A stretch of 17,839 nt of DNA from JAJXWB01 sp047605445 (GCA_047605445.1 JASGFP010000089.1:1-17839); one strand, 5' to 3'; shown: positions 7,374 through 14,963, counted from the stretch's first letter. Notes: generated by a model from the letters alone, not told the origin. Program-made: numbers and translations.

Positions 7374-8010
7374 TTCAGAAATTGTTAAATTAAACATATC
7401 AAATACAAAGATTCGTAATATTGATTTTATGCGAACTCTCACACAAATTCACACTTTGAATATATCTGGCTGCATAATAGATGACTTCAATCCACTTAGC
7501 GAACTAAAAAGCCTGACAGCGTTTTATGCAAATAACTCTAATATTGATTCTCTCTCCTATCTGTGCCATAATGCGAAATGTAGATCAATAAGTGCGTCTG
7601 GATCAAATTTAAGTGATCTATCCGATTTGCATTATATGAAAGATCTTCGACAACTATCTATTGACCACTCTCAGGTTGACGACTTCAGTCCTCTTTCTAA
7701 TCTTCACGCCCTATATTCTCTCGATTTAAGTGGTACAAATTTTTCAGATTTGTCTTTACTTATTCAACTTAAAGAAATTGAATATTTAAATTTGTCTGAT
7801 ACATTAGTTGATAATTTAGAACCACTTCGACAATCTTCAGTATGGTATTTAAATATTTCTAATACAAAGATAATTAACATCGACGCCTTGATGGATATGC
7901 CCAAATTGAGCATTCTCTATATGCGTGGATTACAAATCGAAAACCCACCAAAATTTCCTCGCCGCATTACAGTGGTGCGCGACCCGGTCGACGTGGAGCC
8001 AAAAAATTAA
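7374..8010 (+). pseudogene. Leucine-rich-repeat protein, 3' part (continuation of the gene starting at 3628)
   Basis: Second part of the interrupted LRR gene. Joining base 4895 to base 7374 (deleting the transposon and one target duplication) gives the codon TTT and continues as SEIVKLNISNTKIRNID without a stop to the TAA at 8008-8010, for a total of 634 codons. The repeat that spans the join (INNFSEIVKLNISNTK...) keeps the 22-residue spacing exactly. With the 5' part there are about 13 repeats, then a short tail (FPRRITVVRDPVDVEPKN). The ATG at 7429 could start a separate 193-residue protein, but no Shine-Dalgarno precedes it and it begins in mid-repeat, so I read this as a fragment. The stop overlaps the convergent moeA stop through the palindrome TTAA. 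DNA is strongly AT-rich until the last 40 bases or so. Confidence 0.82.
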
Positions 8011-9227
8011 AGTCGCAGAATCCTGCACGCCTCTCCCGCCTTCGCGGCCGGCGCATGCGGCGGTCGGATCAGCAACGCCTGCGAGCGGGAGAAGACCGAG
8101 AGCAGCGAGGAGTCCTGCAGCGCTTGCGGCGTCGCGACGATGCGGCCTTCGGCGTCCGTCGATAACGTCGCGCGCAGAAAATCCTGGCGCTGGTCGTTGG
8201 GCTTGAGGTCGACGCCGAGAGTCGCGGGCTGCGTGTGATCGGCGCCGGCGTCCGGGTCGCCGCAGAGTTTGCGCACGAGCGGGATGAGAAAGATCAGGCT
8301 GCAGACGATGGACGACACTGGATTGCCCGGCAGACCCAAGATGTGCATGTCGCCGAGCCGCCCGTGGATCAGCGGCTTTCCCGGACGCATGGCGATGCGC
8401 CAGAAGCCGAGTTCCATGCCCTCTTTCTTCAGCGCGGATTGCACGAGGTCGTGATCGCCGACCGATGCGCCGCCGAGTGTGACGAGAATGTCGGCCTTCG
8501 CTTCCTTCGCGCGCGCGATGCCGCGTTCGAGCGCGGAAAATTCGTCGCCGGCGATGCCGAGATCGATCGCCTCGCCGCCGGCGCCCTCGACATAGGCCGC
8601 CACCGCGAAGGGATTGGAACAGACGATCTGGTCGGGGCCCGGCGTTTCGCCCGGCATGACGAGTTCGTCGCCGGTCGCGAGAATGGCGACGCGCGGGCGG
8701 CGCGTGACGGGAACGCTCGCGTGATTCATCGCCGCGGCGAGCGAGATTTCCGCGGGACCGAGACGCGCGCCAGCCTTGAGGCCGATTTCGCCTTCGCGGA
8801 AGTCGACCCCCGCGACGCGGATGTGCTGACCCTGCCGGACGGATTCACGCGCGCCGACAACAGCGCCTTCGACGATCGCATCTTCCTGAATCAGAATGGC
8901 GTCGGCGCCTTTCGGCACGGGCGCGCCGGTGAAGATGCGCACGCATTCGCCCGGCTTCAATGCGCCCGCGAAACCCCGGCCGGCGGCGCTTTCGCCGGCG
9001 AGCAGCAACCGCTTATCCGGGCTCGCCACATCGGCGGCGCGCAGCGCGTAGCCGTCCATGGCGGAGACGTCGAACGGCGGCTGCGTGCGCGTCGAAATCA
9101 GATCGCGCGCAAGCGTGCGGCCGAAGGCTGCGTTCAGCCGGACGGTTTCGACGTCGGACACGGGCGAGGCGGCGTCGAGGATCTTCGTTAGCGCGTCGGC
9201 GACCGGGAGGAGATTCTTGGGGGCCAT
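8007..9227 (-). CDS. moeA: Molybdopterin molybdenumtransferase MoeA
   Basis: MoeA inserts molybdate into adenylylated molybdopterin in the last step of basic molybdenum cofactor synthesis (cytoplasm). It is 406 residues, normal for the family. Diagnostic segments are PPFDVSAMDGYAL in the N-terminal domain, TGDELV and GASVGDHD in the MogA-like nucleotide-binding domain, and GLPGNPVSS towards the C-terminal domain. The start at 9227 (MAPKNLLPVADAL) has GGAGGAAA 7-8 nt upstream; the frame stays open further up through the moaC gene but that extension is not MoeA-like. It is the last gene of the trpG-trpD-trpC-moaC-moeA operon, separated from moaC by 68 nt that hold a palindrome. Its TAA overlaps the convergent LRR stop. 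Confidence 0.95.
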   Translation of the reverse strand: MAPKNLLPVADALTKILDAASPVSDVETVRLNAAFGRTLARDLISTRTQPPFDVSAMDGYALRAADVASPDKRLLLAGESAAGRGFAGALKPGECVRIFTGAPVPKGADAILIQEDAIVEGAVVGARESVRQGQHIRVAGVDFREGEIGLKAGARLGPAEISLAAAMNHASVPVTRRPRVAILATGDELVMPGETPGPDQIVCSNPFAVAAYVEGAGGEAIDLGIAGDEFSALERGIARAKEAKADILVTLGGASVGDHDLVQSALKKEGMELGFWRIAMRPGKPLIHGRLGDMHILGLPGNPVSSIVCSLIFLIPLVRKLCGDPDAGADHTQPATLGVDLKPNDQRQDFLRATLSTDAEGRIVATPQALQDSSLLSVFSRSQALLIRPPHAPAAKAGEACRILRL

Positions 9228-9239
9228 GTATCTTTCCTC

Positions 9240-9279
9240 CGTCATCGCGAGGAGCCTCGCTAGGCTCCTCGCAATGACG
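9240..9279. repeat. Palindromic repeat-like hairpin between moaC and moeA
   Basis: Two 18-nt arms (9240-9257 and 9262-9279) pair at 17 of 18 positions around a 4-nt loop CGCT. The arm begins CGTCATCGCGAGGAGCCT. It resembles the GTCATTGCGAGGAG-type dispersed repeats common in Hyphomicrobiales genomes. There is no run of T, so it is not a typical intrinsic terminator. It could stabilise the upstream mRNA or lower moeA expression. Confidence 0.75.
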
Positions 9280-9295
9280 GCAGTGATTTGTGAAA

Positions 9296-9772
9296 CTAAG
9301 AGCGCCGCCAGTCGCCCGACTTGCCGCCGCGCTTTTCCTCGAGCGTCACGCCGTCGATGCGCATGCCGCGATCTGCGGCTTTCAACATGTCGTAGATGGT
9401 GAGGCAGGCGACGGAGACCGCCGTCAGCGCCTCCATCTCGACGCCCGTCTGTCCCGTTGTCTTCGCCGTCGCAATCACGCGCACGCCGGGCAGTTTTTCG
9501 TCGGCCTCGAGATCGACCGTCACCTTGGTCAGCGCGATGGGGTGGCAGAGCGGGATCAGTTCGCTCGTCTTCTTCGCCGCCATGATGCCGGCGATGCGCG
9601 CCGCGCCGAGAACATCGCCTTTCTTCGCGTTGCCGGACATGCACAGCGCCAGCGTCCCGGGCTCCATGACGACACGGCCTGTCGCCACCGCCATGCGTTC
9701 TGTCACGGCCTTGTCGGACACGTCGACCATCCGCGCCTCGCCGGCGTCGGACAGGTGCGTGAGCCTGCTCAC
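9296..9772 (-). CDS. moaC: Cyclic pyranopterin monophosphate synthase MoaC
   Basis: MoaC acts with MoaA in the first step of molybdenum cofactor synthesis, forming cyclic pyranopterin monophosphate from the MoaA product. It is 158 residues, the usual size. Seen are MVDVSDKAVTERMAVA near the N-terminus, KKTSELIPLCHPIALT, and TGQTGVEMEALTAVSVACLTIYDM, which includes the conserved active-site region, then a lysine-rich tail. The GTG at 9772 overlaps the trpC TGA as GTGA and gives the family-typical start SRLTHLSDAGEARMVDV. The longer open frame upstream lies inside trpC and is not MoaC-like. Coupling to trpC means tryptophan and cofactor genes share an mRNA. Confidence 0.95.
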   Translation of the reverse strand: MSRLTHLSDAGEARMVDVSDKAVTERMAVATGRVVMEPGTLALCMSGNAKKGDVLGAARIAGIMAAKKTSELIPLCHPIALTKVTVDLEADEKLPGVRVIATAKTTGQTGVEMEALTAVSVACLTIYDMLKAADRGMRIDGVTLEEKRGGKSGDWRRS

Positions 9773-10584
9773 GAAGCGCTGGCCTTGGCGGTTTCGCCGA
9801 CCAGCAGGTCGCGCGTCGCCTGCGCGACGTCCTTCTTGCGCATCAGCGTCTCGCCGACGAGGAAAGTCGCGACGCCCGCGCGCTCCAGCCGCACGCAATC
9901 GTCATGCGTCTCGATGCCGCTCTCGGCGACGACGATCTTGTCCTTCGGCACTTTCGGCGCAAGGCGCTCCGTTGTGGCGAGATCGACCTTGAACGTGCGC
10001 AGGTCGCGATTGTTGACGCCGATGAGGCGGGCTTCGAGCTGCAGCGCGCGCTTCAATTCCTCTTCATCGTGCACTTCCACCAGCACGTCCATGCGCAGGT
10101 CGTGCGCGGCGGCGTTGAGCGCCTTGGCCGCAGCGTCGTCCACCGAGGCCATGATGATGAGAATGCAGTCCGCCCCGTTCGCGCGCGCCTCGTAGACCTG
10201 GTAGGGATCGAGCATGAAATCCTTGCGCAGCGCCGGCATGACGGCGGCCTTGCGCGCGATTTCCAGATTGGCCAGCGCGCCCTGGAAAGAGGGCGCATCG
10301 GTCAGAACGGACAGGCAGGTCGCGCCGCCTTCTTCGTAGGCCTTGGCGAGTTTCGCCGGATCGAAATCCTCGCGGATGACGCCCTTCGACGGGCTCGCCT
10401 TCTTGATTTCGGCGATCAACGCGATGCGGTTCTGCGCGTGCTGTCGCTCGATGGCGCGCAGGAACCCGCGCGGCGGATCGTGCTCGCGCGCCTGGCGCTC
10501 GAGCGTCTTGAAGGGCATGCGCACCTTGGCCTCGGCGATTTCGCGTCGCTTGTAAGCTTCGATCTTGCGCAGGACGTCCGGCAT
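9769..10584 (-). CDS. trpC: Indole-3-glycerol phosphate synthase (TrpC)
   Basis: TrpC closes the indole ring: it converts carboxyphenylamino-deoxyribulose phosphate to indole-3-glycerol phosphate. It is 271 residues, a single-function TrpC without a TrpF domain. The signature IAEIKKASPSKG (about residues 56-67) is intact. Other TIM-barrel catalytic blocks are ALRKDFMLDPYQVYEARANGAD, LVEVHDEEEL, IGVNNRDLRTF, VAESGI and FLVGETLM. GGGAG lies a short distance before the ATG. It begins 2 nt after the trpD stop and overlaps moaC by 4 nt. Confidence 0.97.
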   Translation of the reverse strand: MPDVLRKIEAYKRREIAEAKVRMPFKTLERQAREHDPPRGFLRAIERQHAQNRIALIAEIKKASPSKGVIREDFDPAKLAKAYEEGGATCLSVLTDAPSFQGALANLEIARKAAVMPALRKDFMLDPYQVYEARANGADCILIIMASVDDAAAKALNAAAHDLRMDVLVEVHDEEELKRALQLEARLIGVNNRDLRTFKVDLATTERLAPKVPKDKIVVAESGIETHDDCVRLERAGVATFLVGETLMRKKDVAQATRDLLVGETAKASAS

Positions 10585-10586
10585 GT

Positions 10587-11609
10587 TCAGCTCCCGTCGG
10601 CGTTCGACACGGCGACGAGGCGCGCGAGCGCGGCGCGCGCCCTGCCCTCGTCGATCGATTGCGCGGCGAGCGCCGCGCCCTCCTTCAGATTGGCGGCCTT
10701 GTCCGCCACCACCAGCGCGGCGGCGGAATTGAGGATTGCAATATCGCGATAGGGGCCGTGCGCGCCGTCGAGCACCGCGGTCAGCGCGGCGGCGTTGTGC
10801 GCGGGATCGCCGCCCTTGAGATCGGCGAGGGTCGCGCGCTTCACGCCGGCGTCCTCAGGCGCGACGTCGAAAGCGTGGATGTTTCCGTCCTTCAATTCGA
10901 CGACATGCGTCACGCCGGTCGTCGTCATCTCGTCGAGACCGTCGGAGCCATGCACCAGCCAGACGCGTTCGGATCCGAGCGCGCGAAGCGTCTCGGCCAT
11001 CGACACCAGCCATTCGCGCGAAAACACGCCGAGCAGCTGCCGCTTCACGCCGGCGGGGTTAGAAAGCGGTCCCAGAATGTTGAAGATGGTGCGCGTGCCC
11101 AGTTCCACGCGCGTCGCGCCGACATGGCGCATGGCGGCGTGGTGCGTCTGCGCCATCATGAAGCCGACGCCGGCCTCGCGTACGCAGGCCGCAACCGCAT
11201 CTGCCGAAATGCCGATCTTTACGCCGAGCGCGGTCAGCACGTCGCTCGCCCCCGAGCGGGAGGAAGCCGCGCGATTGCCGTGCTTGGCGACCGGCACGCC
11301 GCAGCCGGCGACGATCAGCGCCGAAACCGTCGACACATTGTAGGAGCCGTGGCCGTCGCCGCCGGTGCCGACGATGTCGATCGCGTCCGCGGGCGCATTC
11401 ACCTTCAGCATTTTTTCGCGCATCGCGGTCACCGCGCCGGTGATCTCCTCAACCGTCTCGCCGCGCACGCGCAGCGCCATCAGGAAAGCGCCCATCTGCG
11501 AGGGCGTGACCTCGCCCGACAACATGTCGTCGAAGGCGGCGCGCGCCTCGTCCGCCGTCAGCCGCGCGCCGGTCGCCACCTTGGCGAGATAGGGTTTGAA
11601 CGCGTCCAT
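10587..11609 (-). CDS. trpD: Anthranilate phosphoribosyltransferase (TrpD)
   Basis: TrpD joins anthranilate to phosphoribosyl pyrophosphate. It is 340 residues, normal for the family. The PRPP-binding loop GTGGDGHGSYNVSTVSAL and the KHGNRAASSRSGASDVLTALG block are both intact, followed by FMMAQTHHAAMRHVGATRVELGTRTIFNILGPL, split here only by the usual family spacing. It starts 3 nt after the trpG stop and ends 2 nt before trpC, so the three trp genes are one closely packed unit. Confidence 0.97.
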   Translation of the reverse strand: MDAFKPYLAKVATGARLTADEARAAFDDMLSGEVTPSQMGAFLMALRVRGETVEEITGAVTAMREKMLKVNAPADAIDIVGTGGDGHGSYNVSTVSALIVAGCGVPVAKHGNRAASSRSGASDVLTALGVKIGISADAVAACVREAGVGFMMAQTHHAAMRHVGATRVELGTRTIFNILGPLSNPAGVKRQLLGVFSREWLVSMAETLRALGSERVWLVHGSDGLDEMTTTGVTHVVELKDGNIHAFDVAPEDAGVKRATLADLKGGDPAHNAAALTAVLDGAHGPYRDIAILNSAAALVVADKAANLKEGAALAAQSIDEGRARAALARLVAVSNADGS

Positions 11610-11612
11610 CGC

Positions 11613-12218
11613 TCAGGCGGCCCTGCGTTGCGTGTCGTTCCAGCGGCCCGCCAGATCGAGAAAATTGCGGAGGATCGTCTTGCCGTGCTCGGAGGCGATG
11701 CTCTCGGGATGAAACTGCACGCCATGCGAAGGCCGCGTGCGGTGCGACAGGCCCATGATGAGCCCGTCGGCGGTCTCCGCAGTCACCATCAGGTCGGCAG
11801 GCAGTGTCTTGCGGTCGACGACGAGCGAATGATAGCGCGTCGCCTTGAAGGCGCCGTTGATCCCGCGAAACACGGTCTGGCCGGTGTGGCGGATCTCGTC
11901 GACCTTGCCGTGGATGGGCAGCGGCGCGCGGATGACGTCGCCGCCGAAGGCCTCGCCCATCGCCTGGTGGCCGAGGCAGACGCCGAACATCGGGATCGTC
12001 GCGCTCGCCGCATGGATGAGATCGAGGCACACGCCCGCCTCGCGCGGCGTGCAGGGGCCGGGCGAGAGCAGGATGGCGTCGGGACCGTCCGCGATGATGT
12101 CAGCGACCGAGCGCGCGTCGTTGCGCCACACCGTGACATCCGCGCCCAGAGAGCCCAGATAGTGCACCAGGTTGAAGGTGAAACTGTCGTAATTGTCGAT
12201 CAGCGTGACTGATGGCAT
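11613..12218 (-). CDS. trpG: Anthranilate synthase component II, glutamine amidotransferase (TrpG)
   Basis: TrpG releases ammonia from glutamine for TrpE. It is 201 residues, a complete class I amidotransferase. The catalytic triad is visible: Cys81 in FGVCLGHQ, and His170 and Glu172 in VQFHPES. Other hallmarks are LIDNYDSFTFNL at the N-terminus and LLSPGPCTP. First gene of the minus-strand operon trpG-trpD-trpC-moaC-moeA. No p-aminobenzoate synthase partner (pabB) is seen nearby, but amphibolic use for folate synthesis cannot be excluded. Confidence 0.97.
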   Translation of the reverse strand: MPSVTLIDNYDSFTFNLVHYLGSLGADVTVWRNDARSVADIIADGPDAILLSPGPCTPREAGVCLDLIHAASATIPMFGVCLGHQAMGEAFGGDVIRAPLPIHGKVDEIRHTGQTVFRGINGAFKATRYHSLVVDRKTLPADLMVTAETADGLIMGLSHRTRPSHGVQFHPESIASEHGKTILRNFLDLAGRWNDTQRRAA

Positions 12219-12241
12219 GGATTTCCCTGAATCTGCCCTGT

Positions 12242-12270
12242 GTTTTCCGGTTTTGGAGCGGGGAAGTCAA
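12242..12270 (-). promoter_or_regulatory. Weak candidate promoter for the trpG operon
   Basis: On the minus strand TTGACT (12270-12265) is a good -35 box. With 17-nt spacing the -10 would be GAAAAC (12247-12242), a poor match. It lies about 25-50 nt before the trpG start in a region shared with the divergent gene at 12306. Placed by motif only. Confidence 0.25.
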
Positions 12271-12305
12271 CGCGACGCCGGAGCGGGCGCGAGCAGGGCG
12301 GGAAA

Positions 12306-13094
12306 GTGACGCAGGACTGGCAAATCCGGCTGTTTGCGGCCTTCGCGATCTTCGCGGCCGTCGCGCTGTGGGAGGCGCTGGCGCCGCATCGGCGCCTCGA
12401 ATTCGGACGCTTGCGGCGCTGGCCGTCCAATATCGGGTTGATCGCCGTCGACGCGCTGGTCCTGCGCGCGCTGTTTCCGGTCGCGCTCGCCGGCGTCGCG
12501 CTGTTCGCGCAACAGCGGGGCTGGGGCCTGTTCAACCTTGTCGCCGCGCCGTCATGGCTCGCGGGCCTTGTGTCGATCCTCGTGCTCGACTTCGTCATTT
12601 TCGCGCAGCACGTCGCCTTTCACCGCATTCCGACGCTGTGGCGGCTGCACCGCATGCACCATGCCGATCTCGACTACGATCTGACGACGGCGCTGCGGTT
12701 CCATCCATTCGAACTGGCGATTTCCTTCGTGCTGAAGAGCGGCACCGTCGTCGCGCTCGGCGCGCCGCCGTGGGCTGCGCTCGCGTTCGAGATCCTGCTC
12801 AACGGCCTCGCCATGTTCAACCACGCCAACGCCGCCTTGCCGCGCGCGGTCGAGCCTTTCGTGCGCGCGATCCTTGTGACGCCGGACATGCACCGCGTGC
12901 ATCATTCGGTCGAGCCCGCCGAGACGCATTCCAATTTCGGCTTCAACCTGTCGATCTGGGATCGGCTGTTTCGCGTCTATCGCGCCGAACCCACCGGCGG
13001 GCAGGCGGGGATGACGGTCGGCCTGCCGATCCTGCGGGATGAAGAGGAGTTGCGGCTGGACCGGATGCTGACGCAGCCGTTTCGCGAGGGGTAA
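12306..13094 (+). CDS. Sterol desaturase / fatty acid hydroxylase family membrane protein
   Basis: Probable integral-membrane di-iron oxygenase of 262 residues that would hydroxylate or desaturate a lipid; the substrate cannot be read from sequence. The family histidine clusters are all present: His102-x3-His106 (HVAFH), His115-x2-HisHis (HRMHH) and His196-x2-HisHis (HRVHH), with an extra FNHAN between. Hydrophobic segments lie near residues 7-24, 40-62, 76-98 and 135-165. I chose the GTG at 12306 (VTQDWQIRLFAAFAIF) because the membrane segment then starts close to the N-terminus and room is left for a promoter after trpG. The frame is open to an ATG at 12240, which adds 22 basic residues. 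It is divergent from trpG and convergent with the SDR gene. Confidence 0.87.
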   Translation: MTQDWQIRLFAAFAIFAAVALWEALAPHRRLEFGRLRRWPSNIGLIAVDALVLRALFPVALAGVALFAQQRGWGLFNLVAAPSWLAGLVSILVLDFVIFAQHVAFHRIPTLWRLHRMHHADLDYDLTTALRFHPFELAISFVLKSGTVVALGAPPWAALAFEILLNGLAMFNHANAALPRAVEPFVRAILVTPDMHRVHHSVEPAETHSNFGFNLSIWDRLFRVYRAEPTGGQAGMTVGLPILRDEEELRLDRMLTQPFREG

Positions 13095-13108
13095 TCGCAG
13101 TCTGTTCG

Positions 13109-13127
13109 CTCCCCCCTTGCGGGGGAG
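13109..13127. terminator. GC hairpin after the desaturase gene, possible terminator
   Basis: A 7-bp stem CTCCCCC / GGGGGAG (13109-13115 with 13121-13127) with a 5-nt loop lies 15 nt after the stop, between convergent genes. No T-tract follows, so termination is uncertain; it may instead be part of a dispersed repeat. The rest of 13095-13237 holds nothing else I can name. Confidence 0.4.
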
Positions 13128-13237
13128 GCTCAGGGTGCGTGGTCGCGTGTTCCTGCGATGCACGCCGGATCTGAACGGCGCCAATCTCGCAGCATAGCGC
13201 GACCCCCCTCCACACAGGCGGGAGGCGTGTGCGCCCC

Positions 13238-14074
13238 CTACCCGATCCCCAGCGCCTCTTTCGTCTGCCGCAACATCTCCTGATGCGGCGAATATTGCCT
13301 TCCGCCGATCACGCCGCCGTCGACCACGATATCCGTGGCGTTGATGAAGCTGCCGCGATCCGAGGCAAGGAACAGCACGCATTGCGCGATATCCTCCGGC
13401 AGGCCGGCGCGCGGAATGGGCTGCGCCTTGGCGAAGCCGGCCTTCATGCCCTCCGCGATCTGGTCCGCTTTCGCGGCGTCCATGCCGAGCGCCTTGGCGA
13501 GAATGCCGGTGGCGATGGCGCCGGGCGACACGGAATTGACGCGGACATTGCTCTCGCCCAGCTCCATGCCGACGCAGGTCGTCAGATGCTTCACCGCCGC
13601 CTTGGCCGCGCCATAGATCATCGACGAGGAATAGCCGGCCAGATGCGCTGCGATCGAGGCGTTGTTGACGATCGAGCCCGCGCGCTGCGCGACCATGACC
13701 GGCGCGACATGTTTCATGCCGAGCATGACGGAACGCACCAGGAGCGCCATGGCGGCGTCGAAGCCCTCGACCGGAACGCTCGCGATTCCGCCCGTGGGCG
13801 CGGGGCCTCCGGCATTGTTGAACAGGCAGTCGATGCGGCCGAATTTCGCCTTGGTCTCGCCGACGACGCGCACCCAGTCGGCTTCGTCAGTGGCGTCGGC
13901 CTGCATGAAGACCGCCTTGCCGCCGAGGGGGCCGGCCACAGCCGCGCCTTCGGCCGCCCGCCTGCCGGTGAAGACGACCTGCGCGCCCTCCTCCACGAAT
14001 AATTCGACCGCGCGCGCGCCAATGCCGCTCGTGCCGCCCGTGATGATCGCCACTTTGCCGTCCACCAGACCCAT
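13238..14074 (-). CDS. Short-chain dehydrogenase/reductase (SDR, classical type)
   Basis: NAD(P)-dependent oxidoreductase of 278 residues with a single Rossmann domain. Seen are the cofactor loop TGGTSGIG (about residues 13-20), the NNAG motif, the active-site Ser and the Tyr-x3-Lys in SSSMIYGAAKAAVKHL, and VNSVSPGAIATG. Cofactor preference: TGRR after the second strand suggests NADP(H) might be used. Substrate unknown; similar proteins include cyclohexanol- or hydroxysteroid-type dehydrogenases. GGGAGGAAA lies before the ATG at 14074. It is convergent with the desaturase gene, so a shared pathway is possible but not shown. Confidence 0.92.
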   Translation of the reverse strand: MGLVDGKVAIITGGTSGIGARAVELFVEEGAQVVFTGRRAAEGAAVAGPLGGKAVFMQADATDEADWVRVVGETKAKFGRIDCLFNNAGGPAPTGGIASVPVEGFDAAMALLVRSVMLGMKHVAPVMVAQRAGSIVNNASIAAHLAGYSSSMIYGAAKAAVKHLTTCVGMELGESNVRVNSVSPGAIATGILAKALGMDAAKADQIAEGMKAGFAKAQPIPRAGLPEDIAQCVLFLASDRGSFINATDIVVDGGVIGGRQYSPHQEMLRQTKEALGIG

Positions 14075-14207
14075 TTTTTCCTCCCGTACCGGCCCGCAGG
14101 TTCCGCTGGGCGAAGCGAGAGGTCAACCGAGGGAAAATGCAACGGATGGGCTTAATCCCCGCGCAACTTTCGGCTCGCATCATCGGGAAACCGCACATGA
14201 GTCCGCC

Positions 14208-14663
14208 ATGAGCAAATTCGCGATCAACCCCAACGCCCTTCCCGATCTCGCCGCCGAACAGGCGGCGGCCCTCGACCGCGACCGCGCGGCGCTCCACCAT
14301 TTCGACGACGACGGCGAATCCGACGCGCCTTTCCCCGACGAGCCCGCCGGGCTCACGCCGCTCGGCCCGCGCATGGTCACGCCCGACCCGCTCTATCGCC
14401 ACGGCGATATCGACGCGATCGAGGCGCGACTGGCGCTGGCGAAAGCGATGCGGGAGGAAGCCGCCAATCTGAAGACGCCCCCCGCCGAGCGGAAGGCGAC
14501 CGACCATCCGCTGATCGCCACGCTGATCTCCAGCCTGCCGGCGCCCGGCGCCGCCTGGCCGATCAACGAGCGCGACATCTGGCTGAAGGCTGCAGCCTCC
14601 ATATTCGGCATGGTCTACGCCAGCGATCCGCGCGACGACGACGAGGCGCCCGAAGCCTCCTGA
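14208..14663 (+). CDS. Small acidic hypothetical protein
   Basis: A 151-residue protein I do not recognise. It is acidic and Ala/Pro-rich, with a cluster HHFDDDGESDAPFPDEP near residues 29-45, a helical part (IDAIEARLALAKAMREEAAN, about 66-87) and a more hydrophobic C-terminal segment (INERDIWLKAAASIFGMVYA). No signal peptide or membrane segment. The ATG at 14208 gives MSKFAINPNALPDLA, a plausible start, and coding bias matches the flanking chromosomal genes, so I take it as real. It is divergent from the SDR gene (133 nt between) and ends 6 nt before the ABM gene, convergent. Confidence 0.7.
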   Translation: MSKFAINPNALPDLAAEQAAALDRDRAALHHFDDDGESDAPFPDEPAGLTPLGPRMVTPDPLYRHGDIDAIEARLALAKAMREEAANLKTPPAERKATDHPLIATLISSLPAPGAAWPINERDIWLKAAASIFGMVYASDPRDDDEAPEAS

Positions 14664-14669
14664 TCCTCC

Positions 14670-14963
14670 TTACGGCAGGGAGTGCACGATCACCGGCCCC
14701 GCCGTCACCCGCGCATCGCCAGCCAGCAGCGGGCTGAGGTTTTTCTCGATCCAGGCCGTCGCGCGGCGATTTGATTCTTCGGCGCCCTGCACCGTGTTGA
14801 ACACGCTGATGGCGGTCACCGTGTCGTCGCCGGCATAGACGACGTAATAGCCCAGAAATCCCGGCACGCTCGAGACGATGGACACAGCGCCCTTCTTGAT
14901 GAGGCGCGCGAGTTCGTCGGCATGGCCTGGCTTCGCCGTGGCCTGTCGGATGGCTGCGTACAT
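14670..14963 (-). CDS. ABM-fold (antibiotic biosynthesis monooxygenase-like) small protein
   Basis: A 97-residue protein with the pattern of dimeric alpha/beta-barrel ABM or stress-responsive proteins: MYAAIRQATAKPGHADELAR, then PGFLGYYVVYAGDDTVTAISVF, then a helix with AEESNRRATAWIEKNL. Enzyme activity cannot be deduced; many members are small oxygenases or have no known function. GGGAGG lies at good distance before the ATG at 14963. It is divergent from lexA, sharing the interval 14964-15154, with the SOS operator about 72 nt from its start, so SOS control is possible but not shown. Confidence 0.8.
   Translation of the reverse strand: MYAAIRQATAKPGHADELARLIKKGAVSIVSSVPGFLGYYVVYAGDDTVTAISVFNTVQGAEESNRRATAWIEKNLSPLLAGDARVTAGPVIVHSLP

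Noticed and set aside
7429..8010. Independent LRR gene starting at the ATG at 7429
   Set aside because: No Shine-Dalgarno site, starts in mid-repeat, and joins in frame to the 5' part once the transposon is removed.
3575..8010. CRISPR array or tandem DNA repeats suggested by the periodic LRR region
   Set aside because: The periodicity is at protein level (22 residues); the DNA repeats are too divergent and have no spacers.
8235..9191. Open frame of 318 codons on the plus strand
   Set aside because: Antisense to moeA, whose motifs are all intact; low-complexity Arg/Ala/Asp-rich product.
9240..9279. Intrinsic terminator ending the trp-moa operon before moeA
   Set aside because: No T-tract on either strand and a strong ribosome site for moeA follows, so a palindromic repeat is the better reading.
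10659..12212. Open frame of 517 codons on the plus strand
   Set aside because: Antisense to trpD and trpG; the absence of stops is explained by high GC.
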